NCBI GenBank assembly: GCA_031772625.1
Contig: CM062819.1
Location: forward strand, 822,097,503 to 822,161,502
Source: Pinus tabuliformis
Lineage: Eukaryota > Streptophyta > Pinopsida > Pinales > Pinaceae
Length of the DNA: 64,000 nt
Direction of reading: 5' to 3'
Shown: positions 13,171-26,526 of the stretch, piece by piece
Position numbering within the stretch: the first letter of the stretch is position 1
Layout of the letters: each line of letters begins with the position of its first letter
The notes under the pieces: model-generated
Database searches by the model: none
The model's input: only the letters and a program-made list of their open reading frames with translations
Told to the model about the DNA's origin: nothing
Position numbers and translations under genes: made by a program

Positions 13171-13189
13171 GATTGTTCTTCCTAATCCA

Positions 13190-14170
13190 GGTTAAAACAC
13201 TTGACCTAGGAAGAATTACCATCCTCTGTTATATCACCACCACTCGCTCTCACTAAGAGAGGTATCAAAAAGTCCCAACTTGTCCCTGAAGTACACCAAC
13301 TTCACCCGAGACAGAGGCTTCAACAGAATATCAGTTATTTGCTCATCAGTAGGAATATAATGAAGCTTCACTGCTCCCTTCTACACTATGTCATGAATGT
13401 AGTGGTACTTGATCTTGACATGCTTCAACCTATTATGAGACACAAGTTTATCAAAAAGCTTCACACAACTATGATTGCCACATTATATCATGGTCGACTC
13501 CATCACATGATAAAACAGTCCTTCTAGTAGTTTCTGAAGCCACAATACTTCACTACTCACCAATAAGGCTACAATATACTTAGCCTATGCTTCCTCCACA
13601 TTTAAGAAGTCATATTAGAACAAAAGCATCTTCTAGATGAACTCTTCCTATCTTTCAACATTCCTTGCCCAATCATAATCAATGTAATCCTGCAACTATA
13701 TATCACCATTTGAGATACATCTCAAACCATAGTATCATGCAGATATTGCAAAGAAAATGTCTAGCTTAAGGAGCCAATCAACTGCTTAGACTCAAAATCT
13801 CTCATATTGTTCACCATGGGAGTATACATGGACTTACAGTCCATCATTCCAAACTTCCAGTCCCAAATAGTAGTGCATCAAAGACAAAATCCTTCATATC
13901 AAATTTAATAACCAACTCCCTCTTAATCTATAACTGAATGAAATATTTCTACCACAGTAGTTCCATTTGACACATGAGTCCTTCAGATAACATATTAGAG
14001 AAAAATAGTATAGGATCAACTTTTATCAAAGATACCAAGCCTAATGAAGTCTTCTTCAATCATTAATATTCTTCTCTTGTACCTCAAGGTCTTGAGGTGG
14101 CTCTTATGCACACTTTTTCTTTCATCGAAAATGAAGATATCCACATCCATCTAGAACGTTATTCAACCTA
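13190..14170 (-). pseudogene. Copia-3 RT end and RNase H, left unit (fossil)
   Basis: Minus-strand translation gives FDMKDF and the CKSMYTPMVNN block near 13800-13880, a SSTEAEY-like block near 13560-13620, and the RNase H tail near 13270-13480 (NRLKHVKIKYHYI, KLHYIPTDEQITDILLKPLS, YFRDKLG). These are the diagnostic C-terminal motifs of copia polymerase. The region is broken many times. The homologous piece in the right unit is at about 23445-24170. Confidence 0.8.
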
Positions 14171-14961
14171 GATCATAAAAATAACAGAAGTATACTTGAT
14201 AAGATGTCCCTTCATAGTTTTCTCCCTCTTACTAAGATAATCCTTTGCTTTGTACTTTTCTTAAGATACTTCATCTTGTAAGTCACCACTGACTTCTTTC
14301 CGGCATAGATTAAGACATACTTCAATATTGTTGATTTGTATGCTCCCTCTGAGTTCATAACTCATATAGTACAATATCACATATCCTTATCTTTGGGAGA
14401 GTCCTTTTGTCAAACTTTGTTTTGTTCTTCCATCTGATATCAAATTTTAGCCAGCCTTTAATATGTACATGCAATCCTCACTAGGAGACCATGGAGTAAT
14501 AATTACAACCAAGCAAAGAATTCAAAGACAAGAGACTAAATACTCGTAAAAAAATAATATTAGTAATACTCAAATAACATATATAAGATACTTATATGTT
14601 GAGAAGAATGTCAGGTCCCCCTTGACCTTTATCCTTTTTACATCCATCTAACACTTTTATCAGCCTCATCCACATTATCATCACAATGCCATACCTTTAT
14701 TGTAAAGGCTAGGGTTTCTTCTTTCAACAAAAATGCCCAATCCCATGGTTTGTTCATAGACCCTAGAGATTTATCAGTCAAGTCTTATTTTATCAACTAG
14801 GGTTTACAAGCCCTAGAATTTCCAATTCATATTCATATGAACAAAACCATATATTATGATCGATGCATGCAAACCAAGTAATATTTTAGCAGTAGCAATA
14901 TTTAATATTTTAGCTACTCACTATTTAGAGAATGGATTCCACCATTCTAGACAGAATATTT
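14171..14961 (-). other. Copia-3 internal sequence, left unit, not assigned to a domain
   Basis: Aligns with about 24170-24840 in the right unit, so it is part of the Copia-3 internal region. By position it should be upstream pol, but I cannot read a recognisable domain in it. It ends at the TATTT target site of the non-autonomous insertion. Confidence 0.7.
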
Positions 14962-16038
14962 TGTAGAAATTCCCATTGTAGATCAACAGATTATGCAATA
15001 TACTAAAGCAAAATACTAGATCTACTTCTACAATCAAACTTTGTGGAAGCTTAATCAATTTGAGCTAGATCAATGAGAACACATATAACAGAGAATGAGA
15101 AATTAATCACACATGAACACAAAAGAATACTATGGGGAAAGCCTCAGCTAAAAACCCTGATCTCTGTATTATCATACAAGTGGAAATATGTTCAGATTAC
15201 ACAAAGCTTTAGCTCACAAGCTATTCAGCTCTCAGTACAATCCCTCTGCTGCTCATAGATAGTCAAAGGCTTCTCATAAACCTTCTTCTTTTCCCTCCAA
15301 GCCTCCTATTTCCTTGCGCAGTTTCTCATAGGGTCAAATGTTGCCACCTGTATGAATTCACCTCCCACACTGCTCACTAAACTCAGAAGTAACTGCGCAA
15401 TCCTGAAGGAGCTAATTCCTTCTGCATGGATGAGTTTCCTATATAGGAAAAATCCTCCAACTGATATTACATTGTCCCATCATCTGATCTCAACTGGGTC
15501 TCTGACTGAACTGATATGCATGAGTTATTTATGAGAGAATATTCAATTATCTGAAGTGCAACAGTTACATGCATGCATGCATTAACTAATTGAACTCACA
15601 ATTAGTTCAACAAACTATTTGAACTAATCTGACCGGACTTAACTCAGTTAACTGAGCTAACTAATTACAGCTCAAAGTACAACTCATCTTGATCTCCTTT
15701 AATCAAGGGATAACTTCCTCAATCAATGGAGAAACTGTTGCATGTCTTCACATAGACTTCATGTTTGATTTCCTACAACTAATTAACTCAAGATGAATTA
15801 ATTAATTATTTTACAAACAGATGCTAAGATTAAATTCAAATTTTACTTCTCAATTTTAGTTTAGGGACTAACTAAAATTGGAATCTATCCCGAAATTCTA
15901 TTTATAGCAATGCTATTTTTAGCACTTCCATTTTTCATTCCTTGTTGCTATGTCCAACACTAGTACCCGAACTATTATTTTTAGCAGTGTTATTTTTAGC
16001 ACTTCTATTTTTAGCATTTCTTGTTTCTATTTTCAACA
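14962..16038 (-). repeat. 3' LTR of the non-autonomous element
   Basis: Begins TGTAGAAATTCCC and ends TTTTCAACA. It aligns with 17149-18209. Near its right end are short iterations of ATTTTTAGCA (about 15900-16020). Confidence 0.9.
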
Positions 16039-16608
16039 TTCCCTCTCAACAAGAAAGGCATAATGCATTCAACTCGAACCCAATCCTGAACCTTTGGAAT
16101 GTTCTGCATGCAACACTTCTTCCAAGTGTTATTGCTCCAGCAACTCTAGAAACAAAAAAAATCTCCCAACTGACCTCCCTGTTGGGCTATAAACACCCTC
16201 TGATGTTGAAGCTCCCTCTGCCACTGACAAGTGCTCCCTCTGTGACCTCTAAGCTACTACAACACTCCATGCATCTTGCATCGTTGAACACTTCTCTTTG
16301 CCATCTTGCGCTGGTGCAACAGTCCTATGCGTCTCGCATTGTTGCAGCCTGCTAGCTCTGCGTTGTCTTGGGATTCCTGCACTGTAGCTCTCTATGCTGC
16401 TCCATCTGCATCTGTCTCTACCCACTCAGCCAATCCTGCTACTCCTCGTCGGGGCTCCCGTAGCAAGGTATAATCAAATAGGTTGGGTACCTCAATGATC
16501 TTGCCCCTATTCTAGCCTTCTTGGGATTGTCACTCCACATCGCCCCACCCCCTACCTGGAGGTATGGATGCATGTGATCCCTCTACCCACTTGGCTCGAA
16601 ATTTCCCC

Positions 16609-16881
16609 CTAATGGAGGTCTCTACATGAGTGGATGCCTCCACTCGATCTCTTCTCAGCTTCTCCAGTTGTGGCTGCTCCACAACCTCCTAAAGCTGCTT
16701 CACCAATTTGTGGCTCCTCCATAATTGTCTGAGACTTCTTCTGGCGTTGCATGTTGAGAGGTAATGAACTCTCCCTTTCAACCACTAAGTATTTAACCTT
16801 TGCCTTTCTCCTCCGGGCTTTGCATGCATCTTGTACCTCAAGTGCATACAGGTTCTTGGCTAGCACACCAATCTGTTTCAT
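16609..16881 (-). CDS. Short basic ORF in the non-autonomous element, function unknown
   Basis: A 90-codon frame from the first ATG (minus strand, 16881). The first 25 residues look like a short helix (KMKQIGVLAKNLYALEVQDA), followed by a basic patch (CKARRRKAKVKYLV) and a Gly/Ala/Glu-rich tail. It could be a worn remnant of gag or of a captured gene. I do not recognise it, and its coding status is uncertain because the element is otherwise non-coding. Confidence 0.3.
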   Translation of the reverse strand: MKQIGVLAKNLYALEVQDACKARRRKAKVKYLVVERESSLPLNMQRQKKSQTIMEEPQIGEAALGGCGAATTGEAEKRSSGGIHSCRDLH

Positions 16882-17136
16882 CTTTCCTGCCGTCACAAAA
16901 TTTTCTGGAAAAAGAGCTGATTTTAAATCAGCGATATCTCCCTCATCCGAACTCCGATTCCGCCGATTTTTTTTTTTGAATTTGGATATTTTTCCACAAG
17001 AAATCCAAATATTCTATTTGATTTTGAAAAGTTTGCACAAAAATTTTCAGATCTGCCCTGAAAACTCGCGGCCCAATTTTTTTTTTTTACTTCGACTTCT
17101 CTTCTTCATATATTGTTCACTACTTTGATCACCTCA

Positions 17137-17148
17137 GCTCTGGTACCA
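17137..17148 (-). other. Primer binding site of the non-autonomous element
   Basis: The minus strand reads TGGTACCAGAGC, directly abutting the LTR at 17149. It differs by one base from the common initiator-Met site TGGTATCAGAGC. Confidence 0.8.
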
Positions 17149-18209
17149 TGTAGAAATTCCCATTGTAGATCAATAGATTATGCAATATACTAAAGAAAAA
17201 TACTAGATCTACTTCTACAATCAAACTTTGCGGAAGCTATATCAATTTGAGCTAGATCAATCAGAACACATATAACAGAGAATGAGAAATCAATCACACA
17301 TGAACACAGAAGAATACTATGGGGAAAGCCTTAGCTAAAAACCCCGATCTCTATATTATCATACAAGTGGAAATATGTACGAATTACACAAAGCTTTAGC
17401 TCACAAGCTATCCAGCTCTCAGTACAATCCCTCTGCTGCTCATAGACAATCAAAGGCTTCTCACAAACCTTCTCCTCTACCCTCCAAGCCTCCTATTTCC
17501 TTGCACAGTTCTCCTAGGGTCCAATGCTGCCACCTGTGTGAATTCACCTCTCACACTGCTCACTAAACTCAAAAGTAATTGCACAATCCTGAAGGAGATA
17601 ATTGCTTCTGCATGGATGAGTTTCCTATATAGGAAAAATCCTCCAACTGGTAGTACATTGTCCCATCATCTGATCTCAACTAGGTCTCTGACTGAATTGA
17701 CATGCATGAGTTATTTATGAGAGAATATTCAGTTATCTGAAATGCAGCAGTTACATTCATGCATGCATTAACTAACTGAACTCACAATTAGTTCAACAAA
17801 CTATTTGAACTAATATAACTAGACTTAACTCGGTTAACTGAGCTAACTAATTACAACTCAAAGTACAACTCATCCTGATCTCCTTTAATCAAGGGATAAC
17901 TTCCTCAATCAATGGAGAAATTGTTGCATGTCTTCACATAGACTTCATGTTTGATTTCCTACAACTAATTAACTCAAGATGAATTAATTAATTATTTTAC
18001 AAACAGCTGCTAAGATCAAATTCAAATTTTATTTCTCAATTTTAGTTCAGGGACTAACTAAAATTGGAATCTATCCCAAAATGCTATTTATAGAAATGCT
18101 ATTTTTAGCACTTCCATTTTTCAGTCCTTGTTGCTATGTCCAACATTGGTACCCAAACTGCTATTTATAGCAGTGCTATTTTTAGCATTTCTTATTACTA
18201 TTTTCAACA
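17149..18209 (-). repeat. 5' LTR of the non-autonomous element
   Basis: Same ends as its partner (TGTAGAAATTCCC and TTTTCAACA), 1061 bp against 1077 bp. The difference comes from small insertions and deletions. The two copies are clearly similar by eye but carry scattered differences, so the insertion is not recent. Confidence 0.9.
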
Positions 18210-19744
18210 TATTTGTTCTAAGAATCCAAATGTCCACAACAATAGGTGTAAGATCTTCCACAACAGTGTGTGTTCCATCAACAAATATATTCAAGAAGTT
18301 TAGGATTCTACTTCATTTTCTTTCATTTAATATTAATTTTTATCAAGAAATATTTCAAGCTTCTCATAATTGAACAAGAGGACAACCCTTACAAAATTGC
18401 TTGCCAATTCCAACATCCTTTTTAACTCCTCCTGCTCATAGAGGAGTGATAACAATTTGACATAACTCTATCATTCAAGTGATGGCACCAAAAGTTTTAT
18501 AGCTCAATACTAGAGGTTATTACTTAGTCGTAGGAATAAAGACAACGATGAATTTGAATATGGGATACAACTGTTGTCTCGGACGTTTTATGCAACAAAT
18601 TTCCAACAACCCTAAATTCATCTTCAACAATCACATTTCTTGCCATATTTGAAATGGCCTTTTAATTCAACCTCTTCAAGGATGAGCACAACTTCAACCT
18701 TTCAACAGGGTCACATATTTTCCGCAAGCGGCCATGATTTGCCTCCCGTCTACATTGTAACTCATATCTCTGGATTTCTGGTCCTCATCATTCTAATGAG
18801 CTCACAAGAAAAACAATATTATTTAGATCAAAAAATAATATATGACAGATATAAGAGGACCATAAAACACATTCACATTTGCCAATATTATTAATACACC
18901 AATTAAAAAGAAAAGGTCACTTAGCTTGCTTGTACAAAGATATCCTTTCTTCCTTCAAAGAGACATCTTTTCAACCCTTTGAAATGCAACAGGCTTCAAG
19001 ATTTGTTGGACTCTTTGTCTAACTCATCATTGTACAAATGCTTCACTCTAAGCTTCAATCTTTCCACTTACGAAATCATATTGCTTTATAACAAAACCTC
19101 AGCCTTTTGAGATTGCTTTGTCAACTTTATGAAACTTTTAGACCGGAAATTTTATGATATTTTAAACTTCAGCCTTATACAATAAGATTTGAGGCCTACT
19201 CAGCCCAATACTTTGCTATTTTCATTACTAGCTTCTCTTAGGTTATGAAGGATCACAATTTTTACTTAGAAGAATCTCAATATAGCATAAAACCTCATCC
19301 TACAAGAGACATACTCTGAGATCTTTGCATCTTTGATCAATACCTCATTGTGGCTGCTTTGCCCACTTTAGATAATTTCGACTTCTTCAAGATCTAAGGA
19401 GTCTCAATTGGCCCTTGTTAGGGTAAGAGTTATTAACATCTTGAGAATTTCCTATACTTAGCTTATGATCCATGACTCGGGTAAAGATCCAATAAGTTGG
19501 CTTAATGAACAGGGGATACAATCAATAATCCAAGTCAAATTATAGACCAACCTTTTATTGTTTGAGACAACGCTTGTGATTTCTTGAGGTTCTTGGAGTA
19601 TACTTTATAGATTATTCTGTCTTTAGACAAAGATATATGCTTGAGATTGGATTCGGCCTCTTGAGGCATTTAGCCGAAATAGGTTGAGGATTTATGCCTA
19701 TAAGATCTGATAATTTTTCATATCACATATTCTAAGGTTTATTC
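18210..19744 (-). other. Copia-3 internal sequence, left unit, upstream part
   Basis: Continues the Copia-3 internal region after the non-autonomous insertion and aligns with about 24836-26342 in the right unit. By position it covers gag and early pol. I can read only scattered plausible stretches and no diagnostic motif, so it is not assigned. Confidence 0.65.
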
Positions 19745-21892
19745 AGTAACACCCTCCTCCCACATCTACACAAGTAATCGGCCAATCGGAGGAAACATGT
19801 GACGAGAGGCTACTATGATCTGATTAAACCTCCTAGGTCACCTTAAGGAAGTGGAACCGACAAAACACAACCAAATTGACCCTCCACACATCCTACAAAA
19901 CCTCGAGGAGCTACCCCACCTTTCCAAGTGACCAACCCCTAAGGAAACTCAACAGTTCAAGGACCTAGAGCCCCAGTCACTCCCTTGCCAAGCCCTCAAA
20001 GCGACTGAGGGTCTTAGTCGCTCCCATGAGCCTTCCTGATTGCGACTAAAGCCTTTTTCTGCCAATGTTATGCTAGCGACTGTGAGATTTAAGGCTAAAT
20101 TCGAGGGCTAGGACCCAGTCACTGCCTAGAACTTCATGGAATTCACAGGAATGAAAAGAAACCTAGAGACAATGATTCCAATGAAAATTATTAAACAAGG
20201 ACTTAACTGGACCCCTACTAGCCATGACAAACATTTCGTCAAACATGTCACAAATATGCATTCTACAGGTCATGATAACAGATCTAAGCATAGGGGTCTT
20301 ATACTTATCTAAGAATCTCTAAGAAGCATTTGTTCCTTATCACATTAGCTGCAGTATCATCTTTTAGGTCATATATCCACTGCTCATTCATTTACAAATC
20401 AAAATACGATTAGAACCATACATTTTCACTATCATAAAACATATTCATAACCAATATATAAACAATAGAAATAATGAGGATACAAAATTCATCAATGCCA
20501 CATATAATCCAATACATTTTCTCATAAAATACCAAGGAAAAAAACTCTTATCAATGAATGCAAAAGCCAACCTGGTATGGGACTACCATGTTACACCCAA
20601 CCGTAAATTGGTTGAGCCAAGTCTCTCTTCAGCCAATCACCCCTGTTCCATATTCCAAGCATGAATGTGGGACTCAAACCAAAAGAACCAACCAGGGCTT
20701 CCCGAGGCTAAACCACCTCACCCTCATCAATAGAATCAGGCTTTACCGCAATCCTCACCGGATCACTAGGCCATAAACAAGCATGGATGCCACCAGATTT
20801 CTCCACCTACACTATGAGGAATTTTCCTGTCTCCTAGTCTCTAGGCTTTACTGCAACCCACAGTCTGATCCAGGGGTCACTAGGCCATAATTGAGACACC
20901 ACCCTCCAAGATTTACCATATATCCCACCATTCACTAGCAAGGATTCCTAGGCCTGATCAAGGGAAACCACCTCTAGGATTTATCGTATATCTCATCATT
21001 CATCGGTCGAGGATTCCTAGGCCCACCAAGGCACATAATACTTGGCTTTACCGCAACGCACAGTCTGGTTCAGGAGTAACTAGGCCAGTGGCTTTATCGC
21101 AATTCACAGTCTGGTTTAAGGATCACTAGGCCATTTGTTCTTTCATTCAGAGATCCACCTCACTCATCTTTGAATCCCTCTGACAATTCAACTCAACCAA
21201 AACATGAGAACCCCATCTCACCATGGCTATCTGGAAATGGCAAGGCAAGGTTGAAGAACATTGTCACACTTGGAAAAAACCATGCCCGTGAGAGAAAGAG
21301 AACCAAGAACTCACATGCATAGCCATGAATTCCAAATTAAGCAAGGAAATCACACATGCTAATCGATACCTGCAAGTAAACATGTTGTAGCTACTTGATC
21401 CTACTCTTTCTTGCTTGATCTTTGCTTTCTCTTTGCCTTCTTTGCCTTTCTTGATCCAAAGCTTAAGTGCTCCAAGAAACTCTAATTGTCCAAGAGTGTG
21501 TGAGAGAGAGAATAGAGAGAGAGCTCCAAAAATGAATTGACAAAACGTACCAGCTGATCCTCAAAAGACTTTTTATTAATGTGGCCTCTATTTTCTTCAT
21601 TTTTCCATTATTTTCCTTCATTTTCCTCCTCACATGCAATTTGTGACCTTTTACCTTCCTTTTCTCCTAATTTCCATTATTTTCATAAATAAATTGCCAA
21701 ACATTGTCATTTTGCCTTTCCAAAACCTTTGTCATTGCCTTTGCCAATTTCCTTAGCCATAATAAACCAAATGAACACCCACACTAGGATGTTTTTTCCC
21801 AACATTAAGCTTGGAATAAGTATTCCATGACCAAGGTCTTATTTTACCTTCATTAACTTTTATTACATGGAATTTTCACCAAGGTTGTTACA
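19745..21892 (-). mobile_element. Solo LTR of the chromovirus family
   Basis: A single 2.15-kb LTR homologous to those at 3316 and 10815, beginning AGTAACACCCTCC and ending GTTGTTACA. Flanks TATTC (19740-19744) and TATTG (21893-21897) form the target duplication, and the undisturbed Copia-3 copy has TATTC once at 26338-26342. No internal sequence remains, the usual result of recombination between the two LTRs of a full element. It has its own internal repeats near 20800-21130 (GGCTTTAYYGCAAYNCACAGTC). Confidence 0.9.
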
Positions 21893-22067
21893 TATTGAAG
21901 ACTGAAAACTTTTAGGCCTTCCTGCAATATAAGCAAGATTTTCTTTCCAAAAAATAAACTAGGGCACTCTCCATAACGTATGCTTAGTCTAATTTGAATT
22001 TGGTCTTCTTATGGATCAGATTAGGGCTTCCTTTTTTATGAAGATCCGAGCTACTCTTTCTCTTAAA

Positions 22068-22079
22068 ACTCTGATACCA
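22068..22079 (-). other. Primer binding site of Copia-3, left unit
   Basis: The minus strand reads TGGTATCAGAGT, abutting the LTR at 22080. It is an initiator-Met type site and shows that 22080-23028 serves as the 5' LTR of the left unit. Confidence 0.85.
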
Positions 22080-23028
22080 TGTTGATTTTTCAAAGTGTCT
22101 TCAGTATGGATATTGCTTCCAATGATTTAACCCTTTTTCACTTTCTTATTCATAAATCCATCATTAAGAAATTACATAGAAGACATCAACAATATTACAT
22201 TTATTATAGTAGGATCATGAAGAGACAACCAAATAAAGAACACAAGAATTTACCCTGCGAAAACTCGCATGGGAAAAACCTAGCAACCTTCTTCTTAGAG
22301 AAATATTCAGTTCAATAAGAGATACACCAAATTCAATCTCGTGGTCAAACTAACCAGCAAGATGTCACCTCAAGACAACCACAAGATTCCGAGTAAAAAA
22401 ATGTCATAAGCATGTCTTCAACATGCTTTTCAACAGCTCCGACTTTTTTTGTAACAAAGGCCAAAATTTGACCCACTACTCTCCAAAGAAAACTCAGACT
22501 ATTCCATAGAAATCTCAAACTTTGACCTCCAGAGCCTTAGGACTTGTAGCAGGATTATGTTCACTCGGGTGAGGGGAATCTTCATCTAGATATCTTGGTT
22601 GGCTTCTTCTCCTTATTCTCGGCCTTGCTTCTTGTATTGTCTCCTTCGCTTGCTCGAATCAGAAACATACTTGATGAGATGCAAATCTGCCTTGGAATGG
22701 GATATATATATATATATACACAATGGAGGGGTTGAATAGATGCCTCTAGGGGCAGGTCCGACTTCGTCACCGGGAGATCGACTTGGGCATCTTGTGGTGT
22801 CCAAACTTAAATCTAAAATTTCATTTTCCTGCTTTTGATAAGGTCATGAAGAACATGTCTTATAATATTTTCTTTTGAATATAAAATCAATACATACTTT
22901 TCTATTTCTTGCAAGCATGAAGAACATGCTTCAAATAATTTTCTTTCATCACAAATATGATTTATATTTTATCATTACAAGTACAAATTGTACATTATGA
23001 AGATTGACAATAGCTACAAAACTTAACA
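22080..23028 (-). repeat. Copia-3 LTR 2 (shared LTR)
   Basis: Begins TGTTGATTTTTC and ends ACTTAACA. It is unusual in having a primer site on its left (22068-22079) and a polypurine tract on its right (CCCTCTTAGC, 23031-23040), so it is the 5' LTR of one unit and the 3' LTR of the other. A TA dinucleotide run lies at about 22700-22722. Confidence 0.85.
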
Positions 23029-26000
23029 CTCCCTCTTAGCTAGGAGGCATTCATAATGACTATCCAAATGTTCTCTGTTGACATATTTTCTCTAAGAATA
23101 AGGTTTCACAACATCAGCAACATCAACATCATCTAGGTAAACACTCTTGACTTATAACAATCATAGCATCCACTCAGTACCATTATCCAGGTTAGCAGAC
23201 CTAACTTATGGTACATCGTCAATATCTACTAGGTACCATCATCTAGGCTATCACTCCTAGCATATGGTATAACATCAATATGAACTAGTCACCATGATCT
23301 AGTCGGTGCCTCAACCTCATGGTATATAAACTAGTATAGGTTTTCCATAACCACGATCAAACCTTAGGGAACATCCACATTCCAACTTCATAGGGCTGGT
23401 CAAACCGTAGAGGACATCCACATCCTCACTCCATAAGGTTTTCCATCACCAATAAGGTTATAATATACTTAGCCTCTGCACATTCAAGAAATCATAGTAT
23501 AACAGAAGCAAATTCCATATGAACTCTTCCTGTATTTCAACATTCTTTTCCCAATTTGAATCAATATAATCCTCAATTGTATCTCATTGTTTGAGATACA
23601 TCTCAAGCCATAGTATCATGCAGATATTTCAAAGCAAATGTCTAGCCTAAGGAGCCAATCCACTACTCAGGCTCAAAATCTCTGAGATTGTTCACCATGG
23701 GAGTAGACATGGAATTACATCCATCATTCCATACTTCCAGTCCCAAATAATAGTGCATCAAACACAAATTACTTCATATAAAATTCAACAACCAACTCCC
23801 TCTTAATCTATAATTGAATCAAATCTTTCTATCATGACTACTCCCTTTGACACATGAGTCCTTCAGACAAGAAGTTAGAGACAAATCATATAGGGTTAAC
23901 TTTGATCAAAGATACCAAGCCCAATGAAGTCTTCTTCAGTAATTAATCTTCTTATCTTATACCTCAAGGTCTTGAGGTAGCCCTTATGCGCACTTTTTCT
24001 TTCATCGAAAAATATGATCTCCACCGCATTTGGTATGTTATTCAACAGAAATCATAAAAATAATAGAAGTGTACCTGATAATATGTCCCTTCATAGTTTT
24101 ATCCCTCTTACTAGGATAATCCTTCACTTTCTACTTTTCTTAAGTTGCTTCATCTTGGAAGTCACCTATGACTTCTTTCCGGCATAGATCAATACATACT
24201 TCAATATTGTTGATCTATCTACTCCCTTTGAATCCAGATCTCATCTAGTACGATATCAGAAATCCCTATCTATAGGAGACTCCTTTTGTTACAACCTTTT
24301 TTTATTCTTCCATTTACTACCAAAGTCTAGGAAGCCTTTAATATGTACCTGCGATTCTCACTAGGATGCCATGGAAGAATAATTACAAGCAAGCAAAGAA
24401 TTCAAATACTAGAGACTAATTACTAGTAACAAAATAATAATAGTAATACTCAAATAAGAAATATAAGATACTTATATTTTGAGAAGAATTCCAACTTCCT
24501 CTTGATCTTTACCCTTTTTACATCCATCTAGAACCTTTATCAACCTCATCCAAATTATCATCACAATGTCATTCCTTTCTTGCAAAGGCTAGGATTTCTT
24601 CTTTCAGCAGAAATGCCTAATCCCATGGTTTGTTCATAGACCCTAGAGATTTATCATTCGAGTCATATTTTGTCTACTAGGGCTTAAAAACCCTAGAATT
24701 TCCATTTCATATTCATGTGACCAAAACCCTATATTATCTTGATGCTTGCAAAGCAAGTAGTATTATAGGAGTAGCAATATTTAGTATTTTTACTACTCGC
24801 TCTTGAGAGAATGGATTCCATCATTTTGGACCGAATATTTTTTCTTAGAATCCAAATGTCCAGAGCAGTAGGTGTAAGATCTTCCATAGCAATGTATGTG
24901 CCATCAACATATCTATTCAAGAATTTTAGGTTTCTACTTCAATTCCTTTCATTCAATATTCATTTTTATCAAGGAACCTTTCAAGCTTCTCATAATTGAA
25001 TAGGGGAACAACCCTTTCAATACTTCATGCCAGTTCCAACTTCTTTTTTAACCGCCTCTTGCTCGGAGAGGAGTGAAAACCATTTTACATAACTCTATCA
25101 TTCAAGTCATGGCACCAAAATTATTATAGCTCATGCTAGAGGTTATTACTCATTCATAGTACTAGAGACAACCAGTGAATTTCAACCTGGGATGAAACTA
25201 TTGTCTCAGACATTTGATGTAACAAGTTTCCAAGAACCCTAAATTCATCCTCAACAATCACATTTCTTGCCATATTTGAAATGGCCTTTTAATTCAACCT
25301 CTTCAAGGAGGAGCACAACTTCAACCTTTCAGTAGGGTCTCATATTTTCAGCGAGTGGCCATGATTTGCCTTCAAGCTACATTGTAACTCAAATCTCTGG
25401 TTTGTTGGTCTTCATCATTGTAATGAGCTCACATGAAAAAAGAAAATAATACACAACATATCTAAGAGGACCATAAAATACATTCACATTTGCCAATATT
25501 ATTAAGACACAAATTAAAAAAAAGTCACTTAGCTTCCTTGTAGATAAATATCCTAATTTCTTCCATCAAAGAGACATCATCTTGACCCTTTAAAATGCAA
25601 CAAACTTCAAGGCTCACTCAAATATTTGTCTAACTCATCACTATACAAGTGCTTCACTCTAAGCTTCAATATTGCCACTTAAGACATCATGTTCCTTTGT
25701 AACAAAACCTCGACCCTCTGATATTTCTATGTCGACTTAATGAAATTTTCAGACTTTGGAAATTTTCTGAGATTTTAAACTTCAACTTTGAGGCCTACTT
25801 AGCCCAAGAATTTGTTCTTTTAATTACTACCATCTCTCAGGCTAGGGAAGGATCACGCTTTTACTTAGAATAATCTCAATATAACATAAAACCTCATCCT
25901 ACATGAGACATACTTTAAGATCTTTGCATCTTATATCTAGAACTTCTTGTGGTTGCTTTTCCCACTTTATATAATTTTGACTTCTTCAGGATCCGAGGAG

Positions 26001-26514
26001 TCTGGATTAACCCTTAATAGGGTAAGAGTTATTCACGTCTATATAATTTCCTATACTTATCTTATTCTGCATGACTCAGGTAAAGATCCCACACTTTTTC
26101 TTAATGAATAGGGGATACAATCAATTATCCAAGTCAAATTGTAGACGGGCCTTTCATTGGTTAAGACAATACTTGCAATTTCCTAAGGCTCCTAAAGTAG
26201 TATTTGAGATAATTTTGTGTTTAGGCAGAGATCTTTGCATGAGATTAGAATCGACCCCCTAAGGCATTCAACCTAGATAGATTGAATATTTTGGCCTATA
26301 AGATCTAAGAACATTTTAGGTCACACATTTTGAGGTTTATTCAAGGCCAAAAACCTTTAGCCCTACCTTCAATACATGCATGATTTTTCTTTCTAGCAAA
26401 GAAACTAGGGCACTCTCCATAATAGATGCTTGGTTTTATTTGAATTTGGTCTTCTTGTTGCTTGGATTAGGGCTTCCTTTTTTCATCAAGATCAAGGTTT
26501 TTCTTTCTTACAAA
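23029..26514 (-). pseudogene. Copia-3 internal region, right unit, uninterrupted (fossil)
   Basis: 3.5 kb between LTR 2 and LTR 3. From the left it holds the 3' non-coding region with a 54-56-bp tandem array (about 23107-23300), then RNase H and the end of reverse transcriptase (about 23445-24170, with the SMSTPMVNNLRDFE and AEAKYII motifs), then unassigned upstream sequence. It is shorter than the left unit because the RNase H tail and the 19-bp and 40-bp arrays are absent. It is broken many times. It preserves the empty sites for the insertions at 14962 and 19745. Confidence 0.75.
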
Positions 26515-26526
26515 ACTCTATTACTA
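26515..26526 (-). other. Primer binding site of Copia-3, right unit (worn)
   Basis: The minus strand reads TAGTAATAGAGT, a worn version of TGGTATCAGAGT, abutting the LTR at 26527. Position and partial match identify it. Confidence 0.65.

Larger units (their letters stand above)
14962..18209 (-). mobile_element. Short non-autonomous copia-like LTR retrotransposon
   Basis: Two LTRs (14962-16038 and 17149-18209) flank only 1.1 kb of internal DNA. A primer site TGGTACCAGAGC lies next to the right LTR and a polypurine tract (GTTGAGAGGGAA) next to the left LTR, so it reads on the minus strand. Perfect target duplications TATTT lie at 14957-14961 and 18210-18214. The uninterrupted Copia-3 copy shows the matching empty site TATTT at 24836-24840. 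There is no polymerase, so it must have used proteins from another element. The only notable frame is a 90-codon basic ORF. Confidence 0.9.

Noticed and set aside
12992-13222. 76-codon minus-strand frame
   Set aside because: It is the 40-bp tandem repeat read through; the protein text repeats with the DNA.
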